From assembly GCF_042683045.1 (NCBI RefSeq), contig NZ_JBHUIT010000026.1, forward strand, positions 1 through 64,000: a stretch of 64,000 bases of DNA, written 5' to 3'. The notes below the pieces were generated by a model, which searched no databases, was not told the DNA's origin, and worked only from the letters and a program-made list of their open reading frames with translations. The position numbers and the translations under genes were made by a program. Origin of the DNA: Luteolibacter algae. Lineage in GTDB: Bacteria; Verrucomicrobiota; Verrucomicrobiia; Verrucomicrobiales; Akkermansiaceae. How positions within the stretch are numbered: the first letter of the stretch is position 1; each line of letters opens with the position of its first letter. This document shows, in pieces, positions 8,823-17,578 of the stretch.

Positions 8823-9707
8823 ATGGAAATCTGGCAAGCCATCATCCTCGGTCTCATCGAAGGCATCACTGAATATCTCCCCGTTAGTTCCACCGGCCAC
8901 CTCATTGTGGCACAGCGCCTGATGCACATCGGCACGCTCAGCGAGACAGATAAACTCGCCGCCGATTGCTTCGCGATCTGTATCCAGGGCGGTGCCATCC
9001 TCGCGGTGCTCGGCCTGTATTACAAACATGTCCTCAAGATGATCAAAGGCGTCTTCGGCCAAGATCCCGAAGGCCTGAAAATGGCCATCGCGATCATCGT
9101 TGGTTTCCTTCCGGCAGCAGTTCTCGGGCTCCTGTTGAATGATATCATCGAGGAAAAGCTTTTCGGTCTCTGGCCCGTGATCAGTGCCTGGATCATCGGC
9201 GGCTTCGGCATTCTCTGGACAGTCTCATGGCGCAGGAAAAATCCACCCCGTGGAAACGGCCGCGATATCGTCAAGCTGGCGTGGCAATCCGCACTCTTCA
9301 TCGGACTGCTTCAGTGCGTCGCGATGTGGCCGGGGACATCCCGCTCGCTGATGACCATCTGTGGCGGCTTGATCGTAGGTCTCTCCGTGAAATCCGCAGT
9401 CGAGTATTCATTCCTTCTCGGCGTGCTCACACTTTCCGCCGCCACTGTTAAAAAAGCTATCTGGAAAATCGATGGGGCCGGCGCGGCTTACGATGTATGG
9501 CTCGGAGGCAGTAAACTGATGTGGGACACCTATGGCGCGGTGCCGCTCACAGTTGGCATCGTCGCAGCCACGGTCTCCGCGGCTTTCGCGGTAAAATGGC
9601 TGGTGAAATACCTCCAATCCCACGGTCTCAGCGTGTTCGGCTACTACCGCATTGCCCTGGGTATTATCATCGGCTCACTGCTGCTTACCGGCACGCTCGA
9701 GCCATAA
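8823..9707 (+). CDS. uppP: Undecaprenyl-diphosphatase
   Basis: UppP (BacA) removes a phosphate from undecaprenyl pyrophosphate so the lipid carrier can be reused for peptidoglycan and other surface polymers; loss or excess changes bacitracin sensitivity. The 294 aa form an all-helical membrane protein. Motif 1 is EGITEYLPVSSTGH at residues 9-22, holding the catalytic Glu and Ser. Motif 2 is WPGTSRSL near residue 170. The last helices are intact. The start is internal to no other gene, and the M3 peptidase gene follows 39 bp downstream. Confidence 0.95.
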   Translation: MEIWQAIILGLIEGITEYLPVSSTGHLIVAQRLMHIGTLSETDKLAADCFAICIQGGAILAVLGLYYKHVLKMIKGVFGQDPEGLKMAIAIIVGFLPAAVLGLLLNDIIEEKLFGLWPVISAWIIGGFGILWTVSWRRKNPPRGNGRDIVKLAWQSALFIGLLQCVAMWPGTSRSLMTICGGLIVGLSVKSAVEYSFLLGVLTLSAATVKKAIWKIDGAGAAYDVWLGGSKLMWDTYGAVPLTVGIVAATVSAAFAVKWLVKYLQSHGLSVFGYYRIALGIIIGSLLLTGTLEP

Positions 9708-9746
9708 CCAAGCTGACGGTCACCTTTCATTCCACATCACTTCCCC

Positions 9747-11831
9747 ATGCATCCTTTTCTCAACACAGACTTTCACATCCGCTGGTCCACGCTCACACCA
9801 GAGACCATTGAACCATCCATCCTACACGCGCTGGAAGAAGCGAAAAGTGCTGTCGAAAAAATCTCAACACAGCCTGCTCCCGAGGCCACCTACGCCTCCA
9901 GCTTTCTAGCCTTGGAAAAAGCGACGGAATCACTCTCCGCAGGTTGGGGCAGGCTTCATCACCTGGATTCCGTCTCGGACAATCCCGCCCAGCGGGAGGC
10001 ACTCAACAAGCTTCTTCCCGCCGTGACGGATTTTTACTCGTCGCTCTCGCTCAATCCCCGGCTCTGGAACGTTCTGAAAACGGTATCCAATAGTCCGGAA
10101 ATCGACGAGCTCACAGAAATCCAGAAAAGGCATGTCGATGAAACCGTAGAGGATTTTAAAACGTCCGGAGCCGATCTTCCGGACGATAAAAAAGCCCGCA
10201 TCGCAACAATCGATTCGGAGTTATCACTTCTTACCAAGCAGTATTCCGAGCATGTTCTGGACTCCACAAATGCTTGGGATCTCATCATCAACGACGCATC
10301 CCGCCTTGCCGGTCTCCCGGAGTCAGCCAAAGCTTCCGCGGCTGCCAATGCCAAGTCAAAAGGCCTGCCGGAAGGTTCATACCGCTTCACCCTGCAGTTT
10401 CCATCCATGTTCCCGGTCATGCAACACGCCCATGATGAGGAACTCCGCAAACAAGTCTGGGAAGCCTCTTCAAAAATCGCATCCGAGGAACCATACGATA
10501 ATTCTGATCTGGTCTGGAAGATTCTCGAACTCCGCCAGGAGAAAGCCGAGATTCTAGGTCACCTGAACTTCGCCGATCTCACGCTCCAACGCCGGATGGC
10601 TCGCAACGGTGAGGCAGCACTCGCATTCATCGAGCAACTCCACGACCGAATCAAAACACCGTTTCTCGCGGAAGCGAAACAGTTGGCGCAATACAAAGCC
10701 AGAAAGCTCGGCCTCGACGCCACAGCCCCCGAACCTCTGGAGCCATGGGAAATCTCCTATTACGCGGAGCTTCAGCGCAAGGAATCCTACGCAATCGATG
10801 ACGAGGCTCTCCGCCCTTATTTCCCGGTAAAAGGAGTAATGGACGGCATGTTCCAGATCGCATCCCGTCTTTTCGGAATCACCATTAGCTCCAGAGACAC
10901 CGTCTACCTGGAGCCGGGCAGCGCACTGGAAGCCGCCCATGGAGGAGCGGTGGAAACCTGGCATCCCGAAGTCACTTTCTACGAGATAAACGATTCAAAG
11001 TCCGGACAGCACCTCGGCTCCTTCTATGCAGACTGGCATCCCCGGGAAACCAAGCGCGGCGGAGCCTGGATGAACTCCCTGCACACCGGAGAGCTAGGCG
11101 AGCCCCATCTCGGGCTCATTATTGGCAACATGTCCCCGCCTGTTGACGGAAGTCCTGCCCTTCTGACCCACAACGAGGTGGAAACGATTTTCCACGAGTT
11201 CGGCCACCTTCTCCACGGATTGCTCTCGGATGTCCCGGTGAAAGCCCTCGCCGGCACAAACGTCGCCTGGGATTTTGTCGAGCTGCCATCACAGATCATG
11301 GAAAATTTCTGCTGGGAGCGGGAGACGCTCGATCTCTTTGCGCGTCATTACCAGACCGGCGAGACCATCCCGGAAGAGCTTTTCCAAAAGATGCTCGCAG
11401 CGAAAAACTATATGAGCGCCTCCGCCTTTATGCGCCAGCTTTCCCTGGCGAAACTGGATCTGGAGCTACATATCCATCTGTCCCGATACCTAGGCCGTGA
11501 TCTCGATGAGGTGGACCGCGAAATTCTCGCTGATTATCGGGCACCGGTCAAAACCCAGTCTCCATCGATGATCCGCCGCTTTGGTCACCTTTTCAGCTCC
11601 CCCACAGGCTACGCAGCCGGGTATTATTCCTATAAATGGGCGGAGGTTCTGGATGCGGACGCCTTCACCCGCTTCCAGAAGGAAGGCATTCTCAACCCCG
11701 AAACCGGAATGGATTTCCGCGAAAAAATCCTATCGAAAGGAAACTCCGCTCCGGCTGAAATTCTCTACGAAAGCTTTATGTCACGTCCCGCAGACCCGCT
11801 TCCATTGCTGGAACGCGCCGGACTGGCCTGA
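9747..11831 (+). CDS. M3 family zinc oligopeptidase (oligopeptidase A-like)
   Basis: A cytoplasmic metallopeptidase that degrades short peptides, in the PrlC/Dcp family. At 694 aa it is close to the 680 aa of E. coli oligopeptidase A. The zinc site is FHEFGHLLH at about residues 481-489, with the third ligand likely in SQIMENFCWE about 25 residues later. The substrate-binding Tyr/Gly loop is GYAAGYYSYKWAEVLDADAF near the C-terminus. No signal peptide is present. The exact member (prlC or dcp type) is not settled by sequence alone. Confidence 0.9.
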   Translation: MHPFLNTDFHIRWSTLTPETIEPSILHALEEAKSAVEKISTQPAPEATYASSFLALEKATESLSAGWGRLHHLDSVSDNPAQREALNKLLPAVTDFYSSLSLNPRLWNVLKTVSNSPEIDELTEIQKRHVDETVEDFKTSGADLPDDKKARIATIDSELSLLTKQYSEHVLDSTNAWDLIINDASRLAGLPESAKASAAANAKSKGLPEGSYRFTLQFPSMFPVMQHAHDEELRKQVWEASSKIASEEPYDNSDLVWKILELRQEKAEILGHLNFADLTLQRRMARNGEAALAFIEQLHDRIKTPFLAEAKQLAQYKARKLGLDATAPEPLEPWEISYYAELQRKESYAIDDEALRPYFPVKGVMDGMFQIASRLFGITISSRDTVYLEPGSALEAAHGGAVETWHPEVTFYEINDSKSGQHLGSFYADWHPRETKRGGAWMNSLHTGELGEPHLGLIIGNMSPPVDGSPALLTHNEVETIFHEFGHLLHGLLSDVPVKALAGTNVAWDFVELPSQIMENFCWERETLDLFARHYQTGETIPEELFQKMLAAKNYMSASAFMRQLSLAKLDLELHIHLSRYLGRDLDEVDREILADYRAPVKTQSPSMIRRFGHLFSSPTGYAAGYYSYKWAEVLDADAFTRFQKEGILNPETGMDFREKILSKGNSAPAEILYESFMSRPADPLPLLERAGLA

Positions 11832-11883
11832 GAAAATGGCTGATCGATTTTCCGCTTCAGAGTTTTTTTCGATCCTATTTACC

Positions 11884-13890
11884 TCAGCTGACAATCTCCA
11901 CCGGAGCGTCTGGAAGGGCTTTCATGAATGCGCTTCCATAGCGCTTCGTAAGAATGCGGTTGTCTAGAATACAGACCAGACCGCTGTCTCGTTTTGTCCG
12001 GATAAGACGCCCGACTCCTTGTCGGAGCTTCAGGATCGCTTCCGGGACGGAGTATTCCATAAAAGGATTTCCACCTGCCGCTTCGATCGCTTCCAAACGG
12101 GAAGCGGTCAAAGGATGATCCGGCACAGCGAAAGGCAGGCGGGTGACAACCACATTGGACAATGCCTCACCGGGCACATCCACTCCGGTCCAGAAGCTAT
12201 CGGTGCCAAACAGCACGCTGCTCGTATCTTGCCGGAAATCCTCCAGCATGCGATGCCGTGTCATGCCATCGCCTTGGGTGATCAGCCGCCAACCCATTTT
12301 CCTGAAATATTTTTCACAACGCTGGGCTGCATCCCGCATGGTGCGGTAGCTGGTGAAGAGCACAAACGCACGGCCGTCACTGGCTGTGACAGCATCCATA
12401 ATACCTTTTGCCATCAGCTCATCATACTTCGGCGTATTCGGATCAGGGATCGATTTATAAATCCTCACTTTCATCTGCTGCTTGTAGTTGAACGGACTGC
12501 CGATGAAGAGTGCTCTCGCGCTTTCCGCTCCCACCCGCTTGCGAAAGTAAGTCAGCTCCGGATCGCCCACACCGAGCGTGGCACTGGTCATAACGACACT
12601 TTTCTTCCCGGAGAAAAACAATGGCCGCAGCCTTTCCGCCACATTCACCGGTGCGCCATGACAGCTGAACTGGGTTTCCTCGCGGCCTGAACGCTCCACC
12701 CAGTAGACACTATCCTCGTCCTTCTGATCCAGGAATTCACCGATGGATCCATGCGTTTCACGAAGCTTTCGGGCAGCATCCGCCAGCTCGTTTTTCGAGG
12801 ATTCGTTTTCCGTATTCTCGGCGAGTTCGGAAATCTCCTGCCACAGATTCCGCAGAGGAGCGGCGAGGCAGTTTTCCACCAGTTCGGGCTGACGCACGCG
12901 GAATTCCTTCGACCAATCGCCGAACTTCGCCACATTGCCGATTTCTCCGAAAAACTGCTCCACGGCCACGAGAGTTTCCTCCACCGCCAGCATCGGAGCG
13001 GCCTTCCGATAGCTTTTCAGCATCCCTTTACGCGTCCGCGGATTATAGAGACGCTGTAGATCGAACCTCAATCCGGCCTGGGAAATCCTGAGCCCCAGCT
13101 GGACTGCAGCCACCTGCTCAATCGTGTGAGCCTCATCGAGAATCGCGAAATCATTCGGGAAAAGAAAGCCCTGCATTGCCGCCTCATCGGATTCCGGCTC
13201 CAATTCCCCGGTATTCAGCAGGGCAAAAAAGAGTGTGTGATTCACGACCACTAGCTTGGCCTCGGCAGCCGCCTTGCGAGCCTCTTGAAAGAAACAATTC
13301 CCCTTCGGGCCGCAATAGCGCTGGGTGCAGGAATGGGACTCGCTGCATACCTGCAGCCAGACTTTCATGGATGGCTGAAACGGTATCCCGCTAAGCGTTC
13401 CGTCACGCGTCGTTTCAGACCATTCACGGATGCGCCCGAGTTCTTCGCTCTCGGTGGTGGTGAATAGATCCGCTGATTGTTCCCAGGCCCTCCGCAAGCG
13501 TGCCGGGCAGAGATAGTTCTGGCGCCCTTTGAGCAAAACCGCCGGTAGATCCTCTCCAAGAATTTTCCGGACAATCGGGATATCCTTTCTCACCAACTGC
13601 TCCTGCAAATTGATCGTATGAGTGGAAATCACACCTTTCCGGCCGGTTTCCAATGCGTATTCTGCGGCAGGAACGAGATAGGCGAGGGATTTCCCGACTC
13701 CAGTCCCCGCCTCAGCGACGAGCGGCTTGCCATCGATCAACGAATTCGCCACCGCGAAGGCAAGCTCCTCCTGCTCCCGCCGATATTCGAAATCCTTTGA
13801 TTTCGCCAGCGGACCTCTGCCGGTGAAAATCTCACGCACTCTTTCGGCAAGATCCGTCCTTCCCCCACCGCTCTCAGAAATCGAAATCAT
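11884..13890 (-). CDS. DinG/XPD-type ATP-dependent DNA helicase
   Basis: A superfamily 2 helicase of 668 aa, 5'-3' type by family. It shows Walker A AEAGTGVGKSLAYL near residue 57, four spaced cysteines of the iron-sulfur domain (VCSESHSCTQRYCGPKGNC), and the DEAH box LDEAHTIEQ. The C-terminal motifs are VMTSATLG, FWTGVDVPGEALS and QGVGRLIRT. Family members unwind forked, R-loop or damaged DNA. The start MISISESGG at 13890 is preferred; an in-frame ATG at 14115 adds 75 residues of no family character and runs over the small plus-strand ORF at 14013. Confidence 0.88.
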   Translation of the reverse strand: MISISESGGGRTDLAERVREIFTGRGPLAKSKDFEYRREQEELAFAVANSLIDGKPLVAEAGTGVGKSLAYLVPAAEYALETGRKGVISTHTINLQEQLVRKDIPIVRKILGEDLPAVLLKGRQNYLCPARLRRAWEQSADLFTTTESEELGRIREWSETTRDGTLSGIPFQPSMKVWLQVCSESHSCTQRYCGPKGNCFFQEARKAAAEAKLVVVNHTLFFALLNTGELEPESDEAAMQGFLFPNDFAILDEAHTIEQVAAVQLGLRISQAGLRFDLQRLYNPRTRKGMLKSYRKAAPMLAVEETLVAVEQFFGEIGNVAKFGDWSKEFRVRQPELVENCLAAPLRNLWQEISELAENTENESSKNELADAARKLRETHGSIGEFLDQKDEDSVYWVERSGREETQFSCHGAPVNVAERLRPLFFSGKKSVVMTSATLGVGDPELTYFRKRVGAESARALFIGSPFNYKQQMKVRIYKSIPDPNTPKYDELMAKGIMDAVTASDGRAFVLFTSYRTMRDAAQRCEKYFRKMGWRLITQGDGMTRHRMLEDFRQDTSSVLFGTDSFWTGVDVPGEALSNVVVTRLPFAVPDHPLTASRLEAIEAAGGNPFMEYSVPEAILKLRQGVGRLIRTKRDSGLVCILDNRILTKRYGSAFMKALPDAPVEIVS

Positions 13891-14012
13891 TCTTGGCGGA
13901 TCATCGCCCGCTGCCGCGATGATTGACAACCTCCATCTTCCACGCGCCTCGCTCCCCGGCTTTTTCCGGAGAAAATGCCTTCTACTCACAATTCTATCAT
14001 AAACCTGCGGAT

Positions 14013-14204
14013 ATGACTTGGGACATCGATCCGGACCATCCGGCGAACCCAACTGCCATGCAACAAAGATTCCTTCAATCGTATACAGCCCGTCTGCTCT
14101 TCCTGCTGGGAGCAATCATCGCCGCGCTTCTCATCGTCCAATACCGCCTTCTTTTCAAAAGGGACTTCCACCTCTTTAAGGCGAATCTCACCCATCTTGG
14201 CTGA
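14013..14204 (+). CDS. Small single-pass membrane protein, uncertain
   Basis: A possible 63-aa product: an acidic N-terminus (MTWDIDPDHPANP), one hydrophobic helix (LLFLLGAIIAALLIV) and a basic tail. It ends 28 bp before the start of the transferase gene and could be the first gene of that operon. No ribosome-binding site is evident and I recognise no family. It may be non-coding upstream sequence. Confidence 0.35.
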   Translation: MTWDIDPDHPANPTAMQQRFLQSYTARLLFLLGAIIAALLIVQYRLLFKRDFHLFKANLTHLG

Positions 14205-14232
14205 ACTGGATTCCCCCGAACCTATCCCCATC

Positions 14233-16176
14233 ATGAGAAAATTCCTGTCATCAATCCCCGCCCGCTTCGCGCTCGTCGCGTTCTGCCTATTTCTCGCGTT
14301 CTCGTTGCTTTCGAGGTTCGCCCTATTCCTCAGCGCCTGGCGCGAAATCAGTTTTGACCTCTCACTTCCAGAGGCGTTCGCAGTCGGCATGGGCTACGAT
14401 GTCGCTTCCGCGATTTTTGCGGCAGCGCCGTGGTTGCTCCTTGGGATTCTCATGCCCGGAAAGTGGCTTCAGAAACGGTGGATGAAATACTTGCTCGCCG
14501 GCCTCGCCGTTATTTATTGCGGCTTGCTGATTTTCATCACCACAGCTGAATGGTTTTTCTGGGAGGAATTTGGCGCACGTTTCAATTTCATCGCCGTGGA
14601 TTATCTGATCTGGACCCAGGAAGTGTGGGGCAACATTTCCGAGTCCTACCCGATGGCCGCAATTCTTCCAGGCATCCTTTTACTGGCGATATCGGTGGTA
14701 TACGGGCTGAGAAAAATGGGGCTGTTCAACTTTATGGAGAATGCTCCAACCTCATTGCACCATCGGCTTTCCGCCCTCGCCATACTTCTTCTCATTCCAT
14801 TTCTCACCACCCGGCTGGTTAGCCAGTCCGCGATACCCACATTCGGCAACCAATACCATCTTGAGATTGCGAAGAATGGCTGCTGGTCGTTCTTCGCCGC
14901 ATTCAAACAGATGGAGCTGGATTACCAACGCTGGTATCTGGAACTCCCCGGAAATGCCGCCCTCTCGGCAACAAAACGCATGCTCGTCACCGAAAACGAG
15001 AAAGCTTATTCCGATCTCACGGAGGATCTTTCCCGCACGATTCACTCCGACAAAGATGAGAAAGATTGGAACATTATTCTCGTCTGCATGGAGAGCATGA
15101 GCGGGGATTTCATGAGCTATACAGGCAATAAGGAACGTCTTACGCCGAACCTGGATCGCCTCGCGGAAAATTCCATCTTCTTTGAGAACCTTTACGCCAC
15201 CGGCACTCGCACTGTCCGCGGAATGGAGGCTCTGACCTTGAATCTCCCGCCCACTCCAGGCCAGGCAATCATCTATCGCCCGGAAGGGACCAATCTGAAA
15301 ACCACCTTCGGGCCGTTTCTCGATCGGGATTATGACTGTGGCTTTTTCTACGGCGGTGATGGCCGTTTCGACTTCATGAACCGCTACTTCTCTACCGCCG
15401 GTTGTCGCGTCGTCGATTCCAATGCGTGGAAAAAAAGCGATACCACCTTCAAGACCGCCTGGGGAGCCTGCGATGAAGACCTTTTCAACAAAGCGATCTC
15501 GGAGGCAGACAAAGATTTTTCAAAAGGTAAGCCGTTCAATTTCTTTTGCATGACCACCAGCAATCACCGCCCGTATGATTTCCCTGCCGGGCGCATTGAT
15601 CTCACCCCGGCGGACCGGCGTGCGGGAGCAGTGAAATATGCGGACTGGGCGATAGGAGATTTCATTGCAAAAGCCTCCGGAAAGCCATGGTTCGGGAGAA
15701 CCTTGTTTGTCATCGTATCAGATCACTGTGCCAGCAGCGCCGGGAAAGAAGACATCGATGTCACCAAATATCGCATTCCGGGGATCATCTACAATCCCGG
15801 TCTGATCGGGAAAAAGAAGATCACAAAGCTCGCCAGCCAGATTGATGTGATGCCTACGGTCCTTGGCCTATTGAACTGGAATTACCAAACCCTTGGCTAC
15901 GGCTTCGATTACCTCTCCCCGGCTATTGAAAGCGTTCCGGAGCGTTCTTTTGTGAGCAATTACCAGAAGATCGCGATGATTACCCGGAATTCCATGACCA
16001 TCCTGAAGCCGAACAAAAAGCATTCTTCCTACAACTGCCTTCTGGAGACCGGGGAGCTCAGCTTTATGGATCACAACACAGAAAAATACCACTCGCTGCT
16101 GCACGATACCACAGCCTACTACCAGAGCGCTTCGTGGTTGTTCGGCTCCGGAAAATTGAAGCGAAACGCTCAATAG
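14233..16176 (+). CDS. LtaS/EptA-like membrane sulfatase-fold phosphotransferase
   Basis: A product of 647 aa with about five N-terminal membrane helices (residues 1-200) and a periplasmic sulfatase-fold domain (about 270-600). This is the layout of lipoteichoic acid synthase, OpgB and the phosphoethanolamine transferase EptA. Active-site elements: CMESMSGDFMS (first metal ligand Glu), ATGTRTVRGMEAL (likely catalytic Thr), and IVSDHCASSAGKED (metal-binding Asp/His). It probably moves a phosphoglycerol or phosphoethanolamine group from a phospholipid onto a surface glycan or lipid A; which one cannot be told. ATG 14233 (MRKFLSS) fits better than GTG-like 14197. A PAP2 gene follows after 10 bp, then a two-component system. 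Confidence 0.85.
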   Translation: MRKFLSSIPARFALVAFCLFLAFSLLSRFALFLSAWREISFDLSLPEAFAVGMGYDVASAIFAAAPWLLLGILMPGKWLQKRWMKYLLAGLAVIYCGLLIFITTAEWFFWEEFGARFNFIAVDYLIWTQEVWGNISESYPMAAILPGILLLAISVVYGLRKMGLFNFMENAPTSLHHRLSALAILLLIPFLTTRLVSQSAIPTFGNQYHLEIAKNGCWSFFAAFKQMELDYQRWYLELPGNAALSATKRMLVTENEKAYSDLTEDLSRTIHSDKDEKDWNIILVCMESMSGDFMSYTGNKERLTPNLDRLAENSIFFENLYATGTRTVRGMEALTLNLPPTPGQAIIYRPEGTNLKTTFGPFLDRDYDCGFFYGGDGRFDFMNRYFSTAGCRVVDSNAWKKSDTTFKTAWGACDEDLFNKAISEADKDFSKGKPFNFFCMTTSNHRPYDFPAGRIDLTPADRRAGAVKYADWAIGDFIAKASGKPWFGRTLFVIVSDHCASSAGKEDIDVTKYRIPGIIYNPGLIGKKKITKLASQIDVMPTVLGLLNWNYQTLGYGFDYLSPAIESVPERSFVSNYQKIAMITRNSMTILKPNKKHSSYNCLLETGELSFMDHNTEKYHSLLHDTTAYYQSASWLFGSGKLKRNAQ

Positions 16177-16186
16177 CCTGCCTACG

Positions 16187-17578
16187 ATGGATCGCACACT
16201 TTGGCCTTCCGTGTTCCTTTCCTGTCTCATTTTCCTGCTACTGGAAATCAGCGGCGTGGATATCTGGGTGCAGGATCACTTCTACAATTTCCAGTCAAAA
16301 ACATGGTTGGTGGATGCCCATGCCGCAGTGCCTCGCCTGTTATTCTATAACGGCCCGAAGGTCGCGATCTGGCTCTTCGGCCTATCGGTGCTGGGAGCTG
16401 CCATGCTTCATAAAAAAGTGATCGCCAGGTTTCCTCGGTTTCCACTCCGGCGGGATTTATGGGTTGTGATCGGCACCCTGGTCTCCGCTCCTGCATTGGT
16501 CGCACTAGGGAAAGCGACGACCAATACCTTCACTCCATCTCAAATCTATCGCTACGGCGGCTCGGTTCCTTACGTAAAAGTCATCGGGCACTACCCTTCC
16601 CATGACCATCCGGTTCAGCGTGGACGGGCATTTCCGGCAGGCCACGCCAGCGGCGGATTCGCACTTCTCAGCCTTGCCGGTTTAGCGACGACCCGGCGCG
16701 GCCGAATCATTGGCACGACCATCGGTCTCCTGATGGGATCTGTGATGGGTATCTATCAAATGCTCAAAGGTGCACATTACCTGAGCCACACGCTAGTCAC
16801 CGCGATGTTCTGTTGGATCGTTTTCCTGAGCTGGCGAAGAATCCTGCCGGTGCGTTCTTCCATTGAGTTTTCCCGGCCACGAATCAAACTCCGCGGAGGA
16901 ATGCGTATACTCATCATCGAAGACCACACCGGATTACGGGAATCTCTCACGCAATACCTGCAAGAGCAGTCATACGTTGTGGATGCCAGCGGCACCGGAG
17001 ACGAAGGGCTCTGGTATGCTTCTGAGCAGCCTTACGATGTGATTCTTCTCGATTTGATGCTGCCGAAAATCGATGGCATGGAGATACTCAGAAAACTCCG
17101 CCAAAAGCAGGTTTCCGTATACATTCTTGTCATCAGCGCCCGCGACGGACTTGAAGACCGTTTGGAAGCACTGAATGGCGGCGCGGATGACTACCTCACA
17201 AAACCTTTTCCGATGGCAGAAGCCCTCGCCCGGATCAATGCACTGATCCGGCGGAAATACTCCGTAAAAGACCCGGTCATCAGCGTGTCCGATCTCCGTG
17301 TGGATACCGTGAAAAAAATCGTTCATCGCGGGGATTCACAGATCGAGCTAACAGCCTTGGAATATCGACTTCTGGAATACCTCACCTATCGCCGGGGCGA
17401 GCTCGTCTCGCGCACCGAGATTTGGGAGCACGTTTTCGAAGACTCAACCGGCGGCAACAGCAATGCGGCGGACGTCTATATCGGCTACCTCAGAAAAAAG
17501 CTTAATTCCGGCGACCTTCCGAATCTTATCCACACCCGCCGCGGACAAGGTTTCATCCTCGGGGAGGAGCCCTCATGA
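16187..17578 (+). CDS. PAP2 phosphatase fused to OmpR-type response regulator
   Basis: One open frame of 463 aa with two unrelated halves and no stop between them. Residues 1-238 are a six-helix PAP2 membrane phosphatase: KATTNTFTPSQIYRYGG, FPAGHASGGFALL, and KGAHYLSHTL with the last catalytic His. Residues 239-463 are a complete OmpR/PhoB-type regulator: phosphoacceptor Asp289 in ILLDLMLPKIDG, Lys in LTKPF, and a winged helix ending YIGYLRKKLN and HTRRGQGFIL. PAP2 proteins place both ends in the cytoplasm, so a tethered regulator is topologically possible. The regulator half begins with ATG at 16901, next to GGAGGA at 16895-16900. That spacing is too short for a good ribosome-binding site, yet a separate 225-aa regulator could still be made. 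The histidine kinase start overlaps the stop (ATGA). Confidence 0.88.
   Translation: MDRTLWPSVFLSCLIFLLLEISGVDIWVQDHFYNFQSKTWLVDAHAAVPRLLFYNGPKVAIWLFGLSVLGAAMLHKKVIARFPRFPLRRDLWVVIGTLVSAPALVALGKATTNTFTPSQIYRYGGSVPYVKVIGHYPSHDHPVQRGRAFPAGHASGGFALLSLAGLATTRRGRIIGTTIGLLMGSVMGIYQMLKGAHYLSHTLVTAMFCWIVFLSWRRILPVRSSIEFSRPRIKLRGGMRILIIEDHTGLRESLTQYLQEQSYVVDASGTGDEGLWYASEQPYDVILLDLMLPKIDGMEILRKLRQKQVSVYILVISARDGLEDRLEALNGGADDYLTKPFPMAEALARINALIRRKYSVKDPVISVSDLRVDTVKKIVHRGDSQIELTALEYRLLEYLTYRRGELVSRTEIWEHVFEDSTGGNSNAADVYIGYLRKKLNSGDLPNLIHTRRGQGFILGEEPS

Noticed and set aside
12019..12690. 223-codon open frame antisense to the DinG-type helicase
   Set aside because: It covers the helicase C-terminal motifs on the other strand and shows no features of its own.
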